A stretch of 17,429 bases of DNA from JACQNR01 sp049515175 (GCA_049515175.1 JBEKUI010000070.1:1-17429); one strand, 5' to 3'; shown: positions 7,032-15,275, counted from the first letter of the stretch. Notes: generated by a model not told the origin, from the letters alone. Made by a program: numbers and translations.

Positions 7032-7135
7032 CTGGTGCGCCGGTCTATGACCGGCGGCTCTTCCGGCGCTCATGGAGCGTAGCTACAACCCCGACCCTCT
7101 CCCCTGGGACAGAGGGTGTTCCGGTCAAATCGCGG
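7032..7135 (+). repeat. Dispersed intergenic repeat, copy 2
   Basis: Starts at the moaA stop codon. It shares with copy 1, in the same order and orientation, cggtctatgaccg (7041-7053), cggcgctca (7064-7072), agctacaacc (7081-7090) and cgaccctctcc (7092-7102). GCCGGTC-TAT-GACCGGC (7039-7055) is a palindromic hairpin whose stem sequence differs from copy 1 by compensatory changes, suggesting the structure is kept. Confidence 0.65.
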
Positions 7136-7195
7136 CGAGTGAGGGGTGATTCTGCAAGGGCGAGGCATTTAGGCTAAACTTGCTTATAGGACGAT

Positions 7196-8290
7196 ATGGC
7201 GACAGCCGTTCTTAATCCGCTGCCCGAAGCCTACGTCGAGCTCCCCGAGCAGGAGCTCGAAGAGCGCATTGAGCGCGCCAAGGCGGCACTGGGGTCGCGA
7301 CTCGTGATCCTGGGGCACCACTACCAGCGCGATGAGGTTATCAAGTTCGCAGACTATCGCGGCGACTCGCTCAAGCTCTCGCAGCAGGCGGCCAGCCGTA
7401 AAGAGGCTGAGTACATCGTCTTCTGCGGCGTGCACTTCATGGCGGAGAGCGCTGACATCCTGAGCGGCGACCATCAGACCGTGATCCTGCCCGATATGAA
7501 CGCTGGCTGCTCGATGGCCGACATGGCCGACCTCGAACAGGTCGAGGTTTGCTGGGATGAACTCGCACGCGTCACCGATGCCAGGGTTGTTCCCGTCACC
7601 TATATCAATTCCACAGCGGCAATTAAGGGGTTTGTCGGCGGGCACGGCGGCGCGGTGTGCACTTCCTCAAACGCCCGGAAAGTGATGGAATGGGCGCTCC
7701 GGCGCGGCGAGAAGGGTCTGTTCATGCCCGACGAGCACCTGGGACGCAACACCGGCTATCGGATGGGGATTCCCCTCGAGGAGATGGTGGTGTGGGACCC
7801 GCACAAGGACATGGGTGGCTTGAGCGAAGACGACATTCACCACGCGCGCGTCATCCTTTGGAAGGGCCACTGCTCGGTCCACCAGCGCTTCCTTCCCGGG
7901 CACGTGACGAAAGTGCGCGCTGAGTATCCGGGGATCCGAGTGATTGCGCATCCCGAATGCCGCTGGGACGTTTGTGAGTTGGCGGACGAAGTCGGCTCCA
8001 CAGAATTTATTATCAAACACGTGACCGAATCTCCGGCGGGCAGCCAGTGGGCGGTGGGGACGGAGATTCACCTGGTGAATCGGCTGGCCCACGAACTGCC
8101 CGACCGGCGCGTCATCTCGCTCGAAGACTGTGGCTGCTTGTGCAGCACGATGTTTCGCATTTCGCCGCAGCACCTTTGCTGGACGCTGGAGAGTCTGCTC
8201 GCGGGCGAGGTGGTCAACCGCGTCAGCGTCGAGCCGGAGACGAAGCGCTGGGCACGAGTGGCGCTCGACCGTATGCTGGATTTGAAGTAG
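7196..8290 (+). CDS. nadA: Quinolinate synthase NadA
   Basis: A 4Fe-4S enzyme that condenses iminoaspartate with dihydroxyacetone phosphate to quinolinate in de novo NAD synthesis. At 364 aa it matches the long bacterial form. Motifs include ILGHHYQRDEV (38-48), NAGCSMADM with C105, HCSVHQRF with C226, and DCGCLCSTM with C316. The three cysteines have the spacing of the Bacillus cluster ligands (110, 230, 320). Start ATG at 7196, with AGGA 4 nt upstream, a modest ribosome-binding site. No nadB or nadC is in the window, so the iminoaspartate source lies elsewhere. The DUF2203 and DUF255 genes follow at 70 nt and 37 nt, so an operon is possible. I see no convincing promoter; TAAACT (7175-7180) has no good -35. 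Confidence 0.95.
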   Translation: MATAVLNPLPEAYVELPEQELEERIERAKAALGSRLVILGHHYQRDEVIKFADYRGDSLKLSQQAASRKEAEYIVFCGVHFMAESADILSGDHQTVILPDMNAGCSMADMADLEQVEVCWDELARVTDARVVPVTYINSTAAIKGFVGGHGGAVCTSSNARKVMEWALRRGEKGLFMPDEHLGRNTGYRMGIPLEEMVVWDPHKDMGGLSEDDIHHARVILWKGHCSVHQRFLPGHVTKVRAEYPGIRVIAHPECRWDVCELADEVGSTEFIIKHVTESPAGSQWAVGTEIHLVNRLAHELPDRRVISLEDCGCLCSTMFRISPQHLCWTLESLLAGEVVNRVSVEPETKRWARVALDRMLDLK

Positions 8291-8360
8291 GGGGGCTTTG
8301 CCTCCCCGTCCACGCACCTTGATGTGCATGGCCCGCGGGGACTCGGAGGGTTTCCCAACG

Positions 8361-8810
8361 ATGCCGGAGAGATATTTCAATCGCGAAGAAGCGGAAGAAC
8401 TCATTCCTTTGATCGAGCACAGCCTCATCGAGGCGCGCGAGAGCAAGGAGAAAGTGGAAGTCCTCGACGGCGAGTTGTCGCGGGCGACGACCGAAATCAT
8501 GGTCCTCGGAGGCTCGCTGCCGCCGTACGGCCGGCTGGCCGCCAACCGCTCCGAGCGCGAGAAGATGGCGGAGCAGTTGCGGGAGGCCCTCAACCGCATC
8601 CTGGAGACCGGTTGCCTCGTGAAGGACCTCGATGAGGGGCTGGTCGATTTCCCGACGCTGCGCGGAGGCGAAGAAGTTTATCTTTGCTGGAAGCTGGGCG
8701 AGGAGCACATCGGCTACTGGCACGGCATCGAAGAGGGTTTTTCCGGACGCAAACCGCTCGATGAAAGCGCGCCCGAAGAGCCGCCTTCCGGTGGCGGACG
8801 CGTGCAGTAA
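8361..8810 (+). CDS. DUF2203 family protein
   Basis: A 149-aa cytoplasmic protein of the DUF2203 family, of unknown function. Evidence is the N-terminal RYFNREEAEELIPLIE segment, a charged helical middle, and the characteristic C-terminal block GCLVKDLDEGLVDFPTLR followed by EVYLCWKLGE and YWHGIEEGFSGRKPL (about residues 92-138). The ATG at 8361 is chosen because family similarity starts at once and CGGAGGG lies 10 nt upstream; an in-frame start near 8298 would add residues of low plausibility. It sits between nadA and the DUF255 gene. No signal peptide or membrane segment is seen. Confidence 0.85.
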   Translation: MPERYFNREEAEELIPLIEHSLIEARESKEKVEVLDGELSRATTEIMVLGGSLPPYGRLAANRSEREKMAEQLREALNRILETGCLVKDLDEGLVDFPTLRGGEEVYLCWKLGEEHIGYWHGIEEGFSGRKPLDESAPEEPPSGGGRVQ

Positions 8811-8847
8811 CTTATCTCCTTCTCCTCAAGGACAACACGACAAGCAC

Positions 8848-10956
8848 ATGTCTGATCCACGACCTGCGAACGAGCTGGCGCACTCCCGGAGTGCCTATCT
8901 GAGAAGCGCCGCGCACCAGCCCGTCGAGTGGCGGGAGTGGAGCGAAGCCGCTTTCGACGCGGCGCGCCGCGCGGACAAGCTGATCCTGCTCGATATCGGG
9001 GCGGTGTGGTGCCACTGGTGCCACGTGATCGACCGCGAGAGCTACGAGAACACGGAAATCGCCGGCCTCATCAACGAGCACTACATCGCCATCAAAGTGG
9101 ACCGCGACGAGCGGCCCGACATCGACGCACGTTATCAGACCGCCATCAGCGCTCTGACAGGCCAGGGCGGCTGGCCACTGACCGCCTTTCTCACTCCCGA
9201 CGGCAAACCCTTTTTCGGCGGAACGTATTTTCCCCCCGACGACCAATTCGGCCGGCCAGGAATGAGGCGCTTGCTGCAGGCCGTCGCGCACAACTACCGC
9301 ACGCATCGCGCCGACATCCATGACAGCGCGGAGAACATTTCCAAGGCGCTGGCGGAGGTGGAGCAATTCCAGTCAAATGGTGTGAGACCCGGACGGGAAA
9401 TCATCGACGCCATGCTCGCCAACATCGGGAGCATTTACGACCCGGCGCACGGCGGCTTTGGCACGGCCCCCAAATTCCCGCATCCCTCCGCCATCGATCT
9501 CTACCTAGACACCTACCTTGAGACCGGGCAGAACGGGCTGCTGCTCACCGTCACCACAACGCTCGAGAACATGGGGAAGGGCGGCGTGTACGATCAGATC
9601 GGCGAGGGATTTCATCGCTACTCGGTGGATGAGCGCTGGATCGTTCCGCATTTCGAGAAGATGTCCTACGACAACGCGCCGCTGCTGGTGAATTACCTGC
9701 GCGCCTATCAGATTACGGGCAACGCCTTCTTTCGCCAGATCGCCGAAGGCATTCTCACTTTCATCGAAAACGTTCTCACCCATCCCGACGGTGGTTTCTA
9801 CTCGAGCCAGGACGCCGACTACAGCCTCGAGGACGATGGCGATTACTTCACCTGGACGCTCGATGAATTGCGGGCCGCGCTCGATCCCGTGGAGGCGCAG
9901 GCGGCGGCCCTCTATTACCACGTCGAGCCTCAAGGCGAGATGCACCACAACCCGGCGAAGAATGTGCTCTTCATTGACCAACCCGTCGAGGCCGTCGCCG
10001 CACGCATGAACCTCAAGCCCGAAGAGGTACGTCTGATTCTCGCCCGCGCCAAAGGCAAGATGCTGGCGGCGCGTGCCAACCGCCCGACACCGGTCGTCGA
10101 CAAAACCATCTATTCTTCCTGGAACGGCATGATGATCTCCGCCCTGCTCGAGGCGTACAAGGTTCTCGGCCTCGATGGCGCGCGAGACCGTGCGCTGATG
10201 ACGCTCGACTTGCTTCTCGCCAAGAGCTACGATCCGCTGAAAGGCGTGCACCACAGCCTGGTCGACGGCAAGGCCCAGATCGATGGTTTGCTGGACGATC
10301 AAATCTTTATGGGCGCGGGGCTGCTCGACGCTTTTGAGGTCACCGGCAACGGGCGGTATTACCAGGTTGCTCTGGAATTGATGGAAACCGCGATACGCCG
10401 CTTCTGGGACGAACAGGGCGGCGGCTTCTTCGACATCGCGAAAGATCTCAGCGGGCTGCAAGGCAACCTGAGTATGACTCGCAAGCCATTTCAGGATTCA
10501 CCCACGCCGGCGGGCAACTCCGTGGCCGCGCTGGTTTTGGACCGGCTGGCAACGCTGGCCGAGCGCGCGGATTTTCGCGCGAAGGCGGAAACCATCCTCA
10601 CCCTTTTTGTGGCCAAGGCCGGCGACTACGGCCTCTTTGCAGCATCTTACGGCCTGGCGCTCGCGCGGCATCTTCGCGAACCGGTGGAAGTGGTCGTCGT
10701 GGGCAGCGTCGCGGACCCGCGAACTCGTGCGCTTCTCAAGGCTGCTTATCAGACGCCGAGGGTGGGGAAATCGGTGCTCCATTTCGAGCCGGACGTCGTG
10801 AAGGCGAAGGCACTACCCAAGGGTCTTGCGGCAACGCTGCCGCAGTTGCCGCTCGATGGGGAACCGTTGGCGCTGGTCTGCGTTGGGACGGCGTGCCGTC
10901 CACCGGTCAAGTCACCGCAAGCCTTGATGGAGACGCTGCGGAGTGATTCTGTTTGA
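8848..10956 (+). CDS. DUF255 thioredoxin-fold / six-hairpin toroid protein (YyaL/SPATA20-like)
   Basis: A 702-aa protein with an N-terminal thioredoxin-like domain: PVEWREW, then AVWCHWCHV with a CxxC pair (C55, C58), then DERPDID and GGWPLTAFLTPDGKPFFGGTYFPP. A long alpha/alpha-toroid region like that of N-acyl-glucosamine epimerases follows, with HFEKMSYDNA, YDQIGEGFHRYSVD, and NGMMISALLEA. The family (Bacillus YyaL, mammalian SPATA20) is widespread but its biochemical role is not established. No signal peptide is seen, so it should be cytoplasmic. The frame is open upstream to 8632 inside the DUF2203 gene; I take the ATG at 8848 because homology to the family begins there. The nearest purine-rich site, AAGGA (about 8828), is rather far. 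It probably shares a transcript with the two genes upstream. Confidence 0.9.
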   Translation: MSDPRPANELAHSRSAYLRSAAHQPVEWREWSEAAFDAARRADKLILLDIGAVWCHWCHVIDRESYENTEIAGLINEHYIAIKVDRDERPDIDARYQTAISALTGQGGWPLTAFLTPDGKPFFGGTYFPPDDQFGRPGMRRLLQAVAHNYRTHRADIHDSAENISKALAEVEQFQSNGVRPGREIIDAMLANIGSIYDPAHGGFGTAPKFPHPSAIDLYLDTYLETGQNGLLLTVTTTLENMGKGGVYDQIGEGFHRYSVDERWIVPHFEKMSYDNAPLLVNYLRAYQITGNAFFRQIAEGILTFIENVLTHPDGGFYSSQDADYSLEDDGDYFTWTLDELRAALDPVEAQAAALYYHVEPQGEMHHNPAKNVLFIDQPVEAVAARMNLKPEEVRLILARAKGKMLAARANRPTPVVDKTIYSSWNGMMISALLEAYKVLGLDGARDRALMTLDLLLAKSYDPLKGVHHSLVDGKAQIDGLLDDQIFMGAGLLDAFEVTGNGRYYQVALELMETAIRRFWDEQGGGFFDIAKDLSGLQGNLSMTRKPFQDSPTPAGNSVAALVLDRLATLAERADFRAKAETILTLFVAKAGDYGLFAASYGLALARHLREPVEVVVVGSVADPRTRALLKAAYQTPRVGKSVLHFEPDVVKAKALPKGLAATLPQLPLDGEPLALVCVGTACRPPVKSPQALMETLRSDSV

Positions 10957-10985
10957 TGGATAATCCGTGCCATGGTGGGAGCAGG

Positions 10986-11015
10986 TTGCGCAAGGACGCA
11001 AGCAAACTGTAGACT
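10986..11015 (+). promoter_or_regulatory. Candidate promoter of thiC
   Basis: TTGCGC (10986-10991), an 18-nt spacer and TAGACT (11010-11015). The start would be near 11022, leaving about 32 nt before the ATG with GAGGGA (11043-11048) as ribosome-binding site. The -35 is imperfect. Confidence 0.4.
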
Positions 11016-11053
11016 GGTCTTCTGAGATGTCCTGAAGAAAGTGAGGGATCACG

Positions 11054-12448
11054 ATGGTGTCTCCGATCCGAAAAGAATGGGTCTCCAAGCGCACGGGGCC
11101 CATCGTCACGCAAATGCACTACGCCCGGCAGGGGATCGTCACGGAGGAGATGGAATTCGTGGCGAAGCGCGAGCACCTCGCGGCGGAGCTGGTCCGCGAG
11201 GAAGTGGCGCGCGGACGCATGATCATTCCCGCCAATAGCCGTCACGTCGAACTCGAACCAATGGCCATCGGCGTCGCCGCCAAATGCAAGATCAACGCCA
11301 ACATTGGCAACTCCGCCACTACGTCCAACATTGACCAGGAATTGGAGAAGCTGCACACCTCGGTCCATTACGGCGCCGACACGGTAATGGATCTCTCCAC
11401 AGGCGGTGATATCCACCAGATTCGGGAAGCGATTCTGCGCCACAGCCCGGTGCCCATCGGTACGGTGCCGATATATGAAGCCCTGGCACGAGTCGCACGG
11501 GTGCGCGACCTGACGCCGGAAATCATGCTCGAGGTAATTGAGGAGCAGGCGGCGCACGGTGTGGATTACATGACCATCCACGCCGGCGTGTTGCGCGAGT
11601 TCGTCCCTCTGGCGCGCAAGCGGATCACGGGCATCGTCAGCCGCGGCGGCGCCATCATGGCGCAATGGTCGGTGGAGAACAACCAGCAGAACTTCCTATA
11701 CACCCACTTCGAGGACATTTGCAGGATCTTCCAGAAGCACGACGTTTCCTTTTCGCTCGGTGACGGCCTGCGCCCCGGCTGCCTGGCGGATGCCAGCGAT
11801 GAAGCGCAGTTCGCCGAGCTCAAGGTTCTGGGCGAGCTAACGAAGAAGGCCTGGGAGTACGACGTGCAAGTGATGATCGAAGGCCCGGGCCACATTCCCA
11901 TGGACCAGATCAAGCTCCAGGTCGATAAGGAAATGGAGATGTGCCACGAGGCGCCCTTCTACACGCTCGGTCCTCTGGTCACCGACATCGCACCCGGCTA
12001 CGACCACATCACCTCGGCGATCGGCGCAGCGATGATTGGCTGGCACGGCGCCTCGATGCTCTGCTACGTTACCCCCAAAGAGCATCTCGGCTTGCCTAAC
12101 AAGGACGACGTGCGGCAGGGGATCATCGCGTACAAGATCGCTGCGCACGCCGCAGACGTGGCGCGCCACCGTCCCGGCGCGCGCGACCGCGACGACGCGC
12201 TCAGTTACGCGCGTTTCCTTTTCGACTGGAACAAGCAGTTTGAGCTCTCGCTCGACCCCGAGACCGCGCGCGCGATGCACGACGAAACGTTGCATGATGA
12301 CTACTATAAGGAAGCGGCGTTCTGCTCGATGTGCGGCCCGAAGTTCTGCTCCATGAATACGATGCAGACTCTCGAGAAACACCTCGGCCTCAATCAGGCC
12401 GAGCGCGAGCAGAAGTTTGTGGAACTGCTGACGAAGGTACAAGGTTGA
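11054..12448 (+). CDS. thiC: Phosphomethylpyrimidine synthase ThiC
   Basis: A non-canonical radical-SAM enzyme that rearranges aminoimidazole ribotide to hydroxymethylpyrimidine phosphate, the pyrimidine branch of thiamine synthesis. The 464-aa protein carries the C-terminal cluster motif CSMCGPKFC (C424, C427, C432; CxxCxxxxC). It also has characteristic stretches: IGNSATTSN, GADTVMDLSTGGD, PIGTVPIYEA, SRGGAIMAQW, SLGDGLRPGC, and MIEGPGHIPMDQ. It lacks the long N-terminal extension of the about 630-aa ThiC, so it is the short form. Start ATG at 11054 with GAGGGA 5 nt upstream. Unlike many thiC genes it has no recognisable TPP riboswitch in the 97 nt before it. No other thi gene is in the window. 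Confidence 0.96.
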   Translation: MVSPIRKEWVSKRTGPIVTQMHYARQGIVTEEMEFVAKREHLAAELVREEVARGRMIIPANSRHVELEPMAIGVAAKCKINANIGNSATTSNIDQELEKLHTSVHYGADTVMDLSTGGDIHQIREAILRHSPVPIGTVPIYEALARVARVRDLTPEIMLEVIEEQAAHGVDYMTIHAGVLREFVPLARKRITGIVSRGGAIMAQWSVENNQQNFLYTHFEDICRIFQKHDVSFSLGDGLRPGCLADASDEAQFAELKVLGELTKKAWEYDVQVMIEGPGHIPMDQIKLQVDKEMEMCHEAPFYTLGPLVTDIAPGYDHITSAIGAAMIGWHGASMLCYVTPKEHLGLPNKDDVRQGIIAYKIAAHAADVARHRPGARDRDDALSYARFLFDWNKQFELSLDPETARAMHDETLHDDYYKEAAFCSMCGPKFCSMNTMQTLEKHLGLNQAEREQKFVELLTKVQG

Positions 12449-12670
12449 TCTGGTGTAGCTGACCGCCCCGCGGCGGACGCGAACAACTTCTTTCAGGGCT
12501 TGACCGTAAAAGCAAGTTGATACCGGGTGTGCACGGGCCGCTCAGGGGAGACCCATCTGAGGACCGGCACGCCCCGCAGAGTGCGGAGCGCGATAGTGCC
12601 CCTACCCCGGTCATGCGTTGATTCGCCTAAGAGGGCTGTTGCTCGACTGCTCGTCGCACCGAAAACTCTC
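12449..12670. other. Intergenic segment after thiC, no gene called
   Basis: The gap between thiC and the first methyltransferase holds no feature I can name. There is a short GC hairpin just after thiC (CCGCC-CCGC-GGCGG) without a U run. An open frame on the minus strand passes through but lies antisense to the methyltransferase and has no family resemblance. No convincing promoter is seen. Confidence 0.5.
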
Positions 12671-12684
12671 CAAGGAGGAACCCC

Positions 12685-13761
12685 ATGGGTACTACGGCAA
12701 CGCTGAAACAACCTCGCAAGCTCAAATCTCAAAAACCGGCAGATCCAACTCCCCCGGCAGCCCAACCGAATCCGTCGCGGATTTTTCAGGCCCTCAACGC
12801 GTTTCAGCAAAGCGCGGCGATGCGGGCCGCGATTGAGCTGGACGTCTTCACGGCGATTGGCGAAGGTCAGAACACCGCCGCCGAAATCGCACGCCGCGCC
12901 AACGCGTCTGAACGCGGTGTCCGAATCTTGTGCGATTACCTGACGATATTCGGCTTTCTGACCAAGAATTCGGTGCATTACAGCATGGTTCCTGATGCGG
13001 CCCTGTTTCTTGACCGCCGCTCCCCCGCTTACATGGGCACCGCCGTGCGCTTCCTCCAAGCTCCGGACTTTGTGAAAGCCTTCGACGATCTCACTGAGGC
13101 CGTGCGCAGGGGCGGGACGGCGATGTCTGCAGACGGAACGGTCACTCCCGAGAATCCGATCTGGGTTGAGTTTGCGCGATCTATGGCGCCGCTGATGACG
13201 ATGCCGGCCGAGGCCATCGCCAAGATCGCGGGCGCCGGCGCAGGCGCCCCCTGTCGTGTGCTTGACATCGCCGCCGGCCACGGGTTGTTTGGGATTGCCA
13301 TCGCGCGGCACAACTCCCAGGCGGAGATCGTGGCGCTCGACTGGCCCAGCGTTCTCGAGGTTGCCAAAGAAAACGCACGCAAGGCGGGAGTCGAAGGCCG
13401 CTATTCGACGATCGCCGGAAGCGCTTTCGAGGCGGATTTCGGAAATGGCTATAACCTCATTCTGCTTACCAACTTCCTGCATCATTTCGACACGGCAACG
13501 TGCGAATCACTTTTGAAGAAGGTCCATGCATCGCTTGCGCCGGGCGGCCGCGCCGTGACATTAGAGTTCGTTCCCAACGAGGACCGCGTCTCGCCGCCGG
13601 AAGCCGCGTTCTTCAGCATGATCATGCTGGGTTCGACTCCGCACGGTGACGCTTACACGTTCGCGGAATTCGACCGCATGTTCCGCAACGCCGGCTTCAC
13701 GCGAAGCGAGCACATCCGGCCCGAACAGTCGCCGGAATCGGTGATCGTTTCCTACAAATAA
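12685..13761 (+). CDS. SAM-dependent O-methyltransferase, family 2 (ASMT-like)
   Basis: A 358-aa class I methyltransferase. After a Pro/Lys-rich tail (1-30), residues about 31-110 form the winged-helix dimerisation domain of caffeate/acetylserotonin-type O-methyltransferases (AAIELDVFTAIGEG...TAAEIARRANASERGVRILCDYL). The Rossmann domain follows, with motif I VLDIAAGHGLFG (192-203), the acidic residue of motif II at ALDW (217-220), and NFLHHFD (263-269), where this family has its catalytic His. The substrate cannot be read from sequence; natural-product, quinone or carotenoid hydroxyls are the family range. AAGGAGG with ideal spacing supports the ATG at 12685. It is followed 92 nt later by a second methyltransferase. 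Confidence 0.88.
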   Translation: MGTTATLKQPRKLKSQKPADPTPPAAQPNPSRIFQALNAFQQSAAMRAAIELDVFTAIGEGQNTAAEIARRANASERGVRILCDYLTIFGFLTKNSVHYSMVPDAALFLDRRSPAYMGTAVRFLQAPDFVKAFDDLTEAVRRGGTAMSADGTVTPENPIWVEFARSMAPLMTMPAEAIAKIAGAGAGAPCRVLDIAAGHGLFGIAIARHNSQAEIVALDWPSVLEVAKENARKAGVEGRYSTIAGSAFEADFGNGYNLILLTNFLHHFDTATCESLLKKVHASLAPGGRAVTLEFVPNEDRVSPPEAAFFSMIMLGSTPHGDAYTFAEFDRMFRNAGFTRSEHIRPEQSPESVIVSYK

Positions 13762-13785
13762 CGCCGCCGGATTTGGACGTCATGA

Positions 13786-13816
13786 GGGCGGAAGGGAAAA
13801 ATCGTTCCTTCCGCCC
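13786..13816 (+). other. Hairpin between the two methyltransferase genes
   Basis: GGGCGGAAGG (13786-13795) and CCTTCCGCCC (13807-13816) form a perfect 10-bp stem with an 11-nt loop. It has the size and position of a terminator for the upstream gene, but no T run follows on either strand. Confidence 0.5.
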
Positions 13817-13835
13817 CGGGTGGACCTCGTCCTGC

Positions 13836-13843
13836 TGTATATT
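13836..13843 (+). promoter_or_regulatory. Candidate -10 element before the second methyltransferase
   Basis: TGTATATT, with TATATT at 13838-13843, lies 10 nt before the ATG at 13854, the same spacing as at the aroF leader. No good -35 is visible, since the hairpin arm occupies that position. If used, the mRNA would be nearly leaderless. Confidence 0.35.
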
Positions 13844-13853
13844 GGTTTTGACC

Positions 13854-14546
13854 ATGGCGGACAACACTTCGGAAGCAAAACTCCAGGAAGAGTTCAACCG
13901 CTGGGCCGAGCAGGGCTTGGGCGAGGAGATGGAGAGCCATCACCGGCCCATCACCGATCCGATGCTGGAGCTGATGCAGCTACGATCGGACGAACGAGTT
14001 CTGGATATTGGTTGTGGCAGCGGCTGGCTCTGCCGGCAGATTGCGGAAATTGTTCACGGCGGCAGCGTGATGGGAATTGATGTATCAGACGAGATGGTAC
14101 GCCGGGCCGAACGGGCCAGCGCGGCAATTCCCCATATCTCATTCCGCGTGGGAAGCGCGGAAAAGATTGCTTGCCGAGATGCCTCATTCACGCGAGTTGT
14201 TTCCGTGGAGTCGGCCTACTACTGGTCCGAGCCCGCGCAGGGCGTGAACGAGATTTTCCGCGTGCTGACCCCGCAGGGCTCGGCGTGGGTTCTCATCAAC
14301 TACTATCGTGATAATCCTCACTGTCATCAGTGGGGCGCGCAATACGCGATCCCGGCGAGTCTGCTCTGGGCGGATGAATGGGCGGAAATCTTCCGCCGCG
14401 CGGGATTCGCGAATGTGACGCATTGCCGCATCCCCGATAACTCTCTCACGCCGGAGGTTTACGCAGGCCGCTGGTTCCGCGACGCGGAGCAGATGAGATG
14501 GTTCAAGCGGGAGGGTGCCCTGCTCATTCAAGGGATGAAGACCTAA
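13854..14546 (+). CDS. Class I SAM-dependent methyltransferase (Methyltransf_11/UbiE-like)
   Basis: A 230-aa cytoplasmic methyltransferase with a single Rossmann domain. Motif I is VLDIGCGSGWL (49-59), motif II is MGIDVSDEMV, and the post-II region is SFTRVVSVESAYYWSEP, with EIFRVLTPQG as motif III. It resembles menaquinone/tocopherol and sterol-type methyltransferases, but the substrate is unknown. The ATG at 13854 is chosen because the family alignment begins about there. The in-frame upstream ATG at 13773 would put the intergenic hairpin and the -10 element inside the gene and add Cys/Arg-rich sequence of no likeness. No clear Shine-Dalgarno is present. It lies directly after the O-methyltransferase, perhaps acting on the same metabolite, but they are not similar enough to be a duplication. 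Confidence 0.85.
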   Translation: MADNTSEAKLQEEFNRWAEQGLGEEMESHHRPITDPMLELMQLRSDERVLDIGCGSGWLCRQIAEIVHGGSVMGIDVSDEMVRRAERASAAIPHISFRVGSAEKIACRDASFTRVVSVESAYYWSEPAQGVNEIFRVLTPQGSAWVLINYYRDNPHCHQWGAQYAIPASLLWADEWAEIFRRAGFANVTHCRIPDNSLTPEVYAGRWFRDAEQMRWFKREGALLIQGMKT

Positions 14547-14561
14547 GTCCGTGGAAAACCT

Positions 14562-14575
14562 CTTGCCCGGGCAAG
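14562..14575. repeat. Perfect palindrome CTTGCCCGGGCAAG
   Basis: A 14-nt perfect inverted repeat 15 nt after the methyltransferase stop codon and about 60 nt before the nuoB -10 box. As RNA it can form only a minimal hairpin and no T run follows; as DNA it has the symmetry of a dimeric regulator's site. Confidence 0.35.
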
Positions 14576-14633
14576 GACGTCTTCTAATTCAGGGGTCCTT
14601 ACGAGGCGAATGTGTTCTGCGCGCGAACTGGGC

Positions 14634-14639
14634 TATAAT
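14634..14639 (+). promoter_or_regulatory. -10 box of the nuoB transcript
   Basis: A perfect TATAAT. The -35 region is poor (TGTGTT at 14611-14616, 17 nt upstream), so an activator may be needed. The expected start is near 14646, giving a 5' UTR of about 54 nt with AAAGGTG before the ATG at 14700. Confidence 0.55.
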
Positions 14640-14699
14640 GGATTTTCCCGGCAGGGGTGTTCTCAGGAGCCTGATACCTTAAGACTTTAAAGGTGTTTC

Positions 14700-15275
14700 A
14701 TGGAAGGTTTCCAGAGCAAGCACGAAGAGAGTTTCATCATTTCGTCGGTAGATCAGGTCTTTCAGTGGGCGAGGAAGTCGTCGCTCTGGCCGCTCACCTT
14801 TGGGCTGGCCTGTTGCGCCATCGAGATGATCGCCTCGACGACGTCGCGCTTCGATATGGCGCGCTTCGGCGCGGAAGTCTTTCGGCCCAGCCCGCGCCAG
14901 GCCGACCTGATGATCGTCGCCGGAACCGTCAGCCTGAAGATGGCCCCGCCCATTAAAAGAATTTGGGAGCAGATGCCGGAACCGAAGTGGTGCATCTCGA
15001 TGGGTGCTTGTTCGAGTGTCGGCGGGCCGTTCAATACTTACGCCGTCTTGCAGGGCGTGGACAAGATTGTTCCCGTGGATGTGTACATCGTCGGATGCCC
15101 CCCGCGCCCGGAGAATCTCTTCTACGGGCTGCTCAAGCTGCAGGAGAAGATCGACAAGATGCATTTGAACGAGCCGCCTACCAAGGTGCGCCTCGACGAG
15201 GGCATGATCGAGGAGTTCAAGAAGTCTGTCCGCATCGGGAAAGCTGGCACGCCGGAACTCGTGCAGGTGGGATGA
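14700..15275 (+). CDS. nuoB: NADH-quinone oxidoreductase subunit B (NuoB), isolated copy
   Basis: The 191-aa protein is the complex I subunit that holds cluster N2, in the peripheral arm at the membrane interface. All four ligands are present: the tandem C38-C39, C104 and C133. Their spacing (65 and 29 residues) equals that of E. coli Cys64, 129 and 158. Other signatures are WPLTFGLACCAIEM, FRPSPRQADLMIVAGTVSLKM, MGACSSVGGPFNTY and VDVYIVGCPPRPE. The C-terminal tail (about 155-191) is charged. No other nuo gene adjoins it, although nuoB normally sits in the nuoABCD cluster; a Rieske ferredoxin gene follows instead. It could be a split nuo locus or a second copy. The [NiFe]-hydrogenase small subunit is related, but the tandem Cys pair favours NuoB. 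Confidence 0.93.
   Translation: MEGFQSKHEESFIISSVDQVFQWARKSSLWPLTFGLACCAIEMIASTTSRFDMARFGAEVFRPSPRQADLMIVAGTVSLKMAPPIKRIWEQMPEPKWCISMGACSSVGGPFNTYAVLQGVDKIVPVDVYIVGCPPRPENLFYGLLKLQEKIDKMHLNEPPTKVRLDEGMIEEFKKSVRIGKAGTPELVQVG

Noticed and set aside
8632..8847. N-terminal extension of the DUF255 protein overlapping the DUF2203 gene
   Set aside because: The extension is out of frame with a real gene and shows no similarity; the family starts at about the ATG at 8848.
11018..11053. TPP riboswitch before thiC (CTGAGATG followed by GTGAGGGA)
   Set aside because: The second conserved half of the TPP aptamer and a closing helix are missing, and the space is too short.
12493..13485. 330-codon minus-strand frame opposite the O-methyltransferase
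   Set aside because: The plus-strand gene has an ideal ribosome-binding site and clear methyltransferase motifs. The minus frame has neither, though its tail passes through otherwise empty intergenic DNA.
13773..13853. N-terminal extension of the second methyltransferase
   Set aside because: It would translate the intergenic hairpin and contains no methyltransferase sequence.
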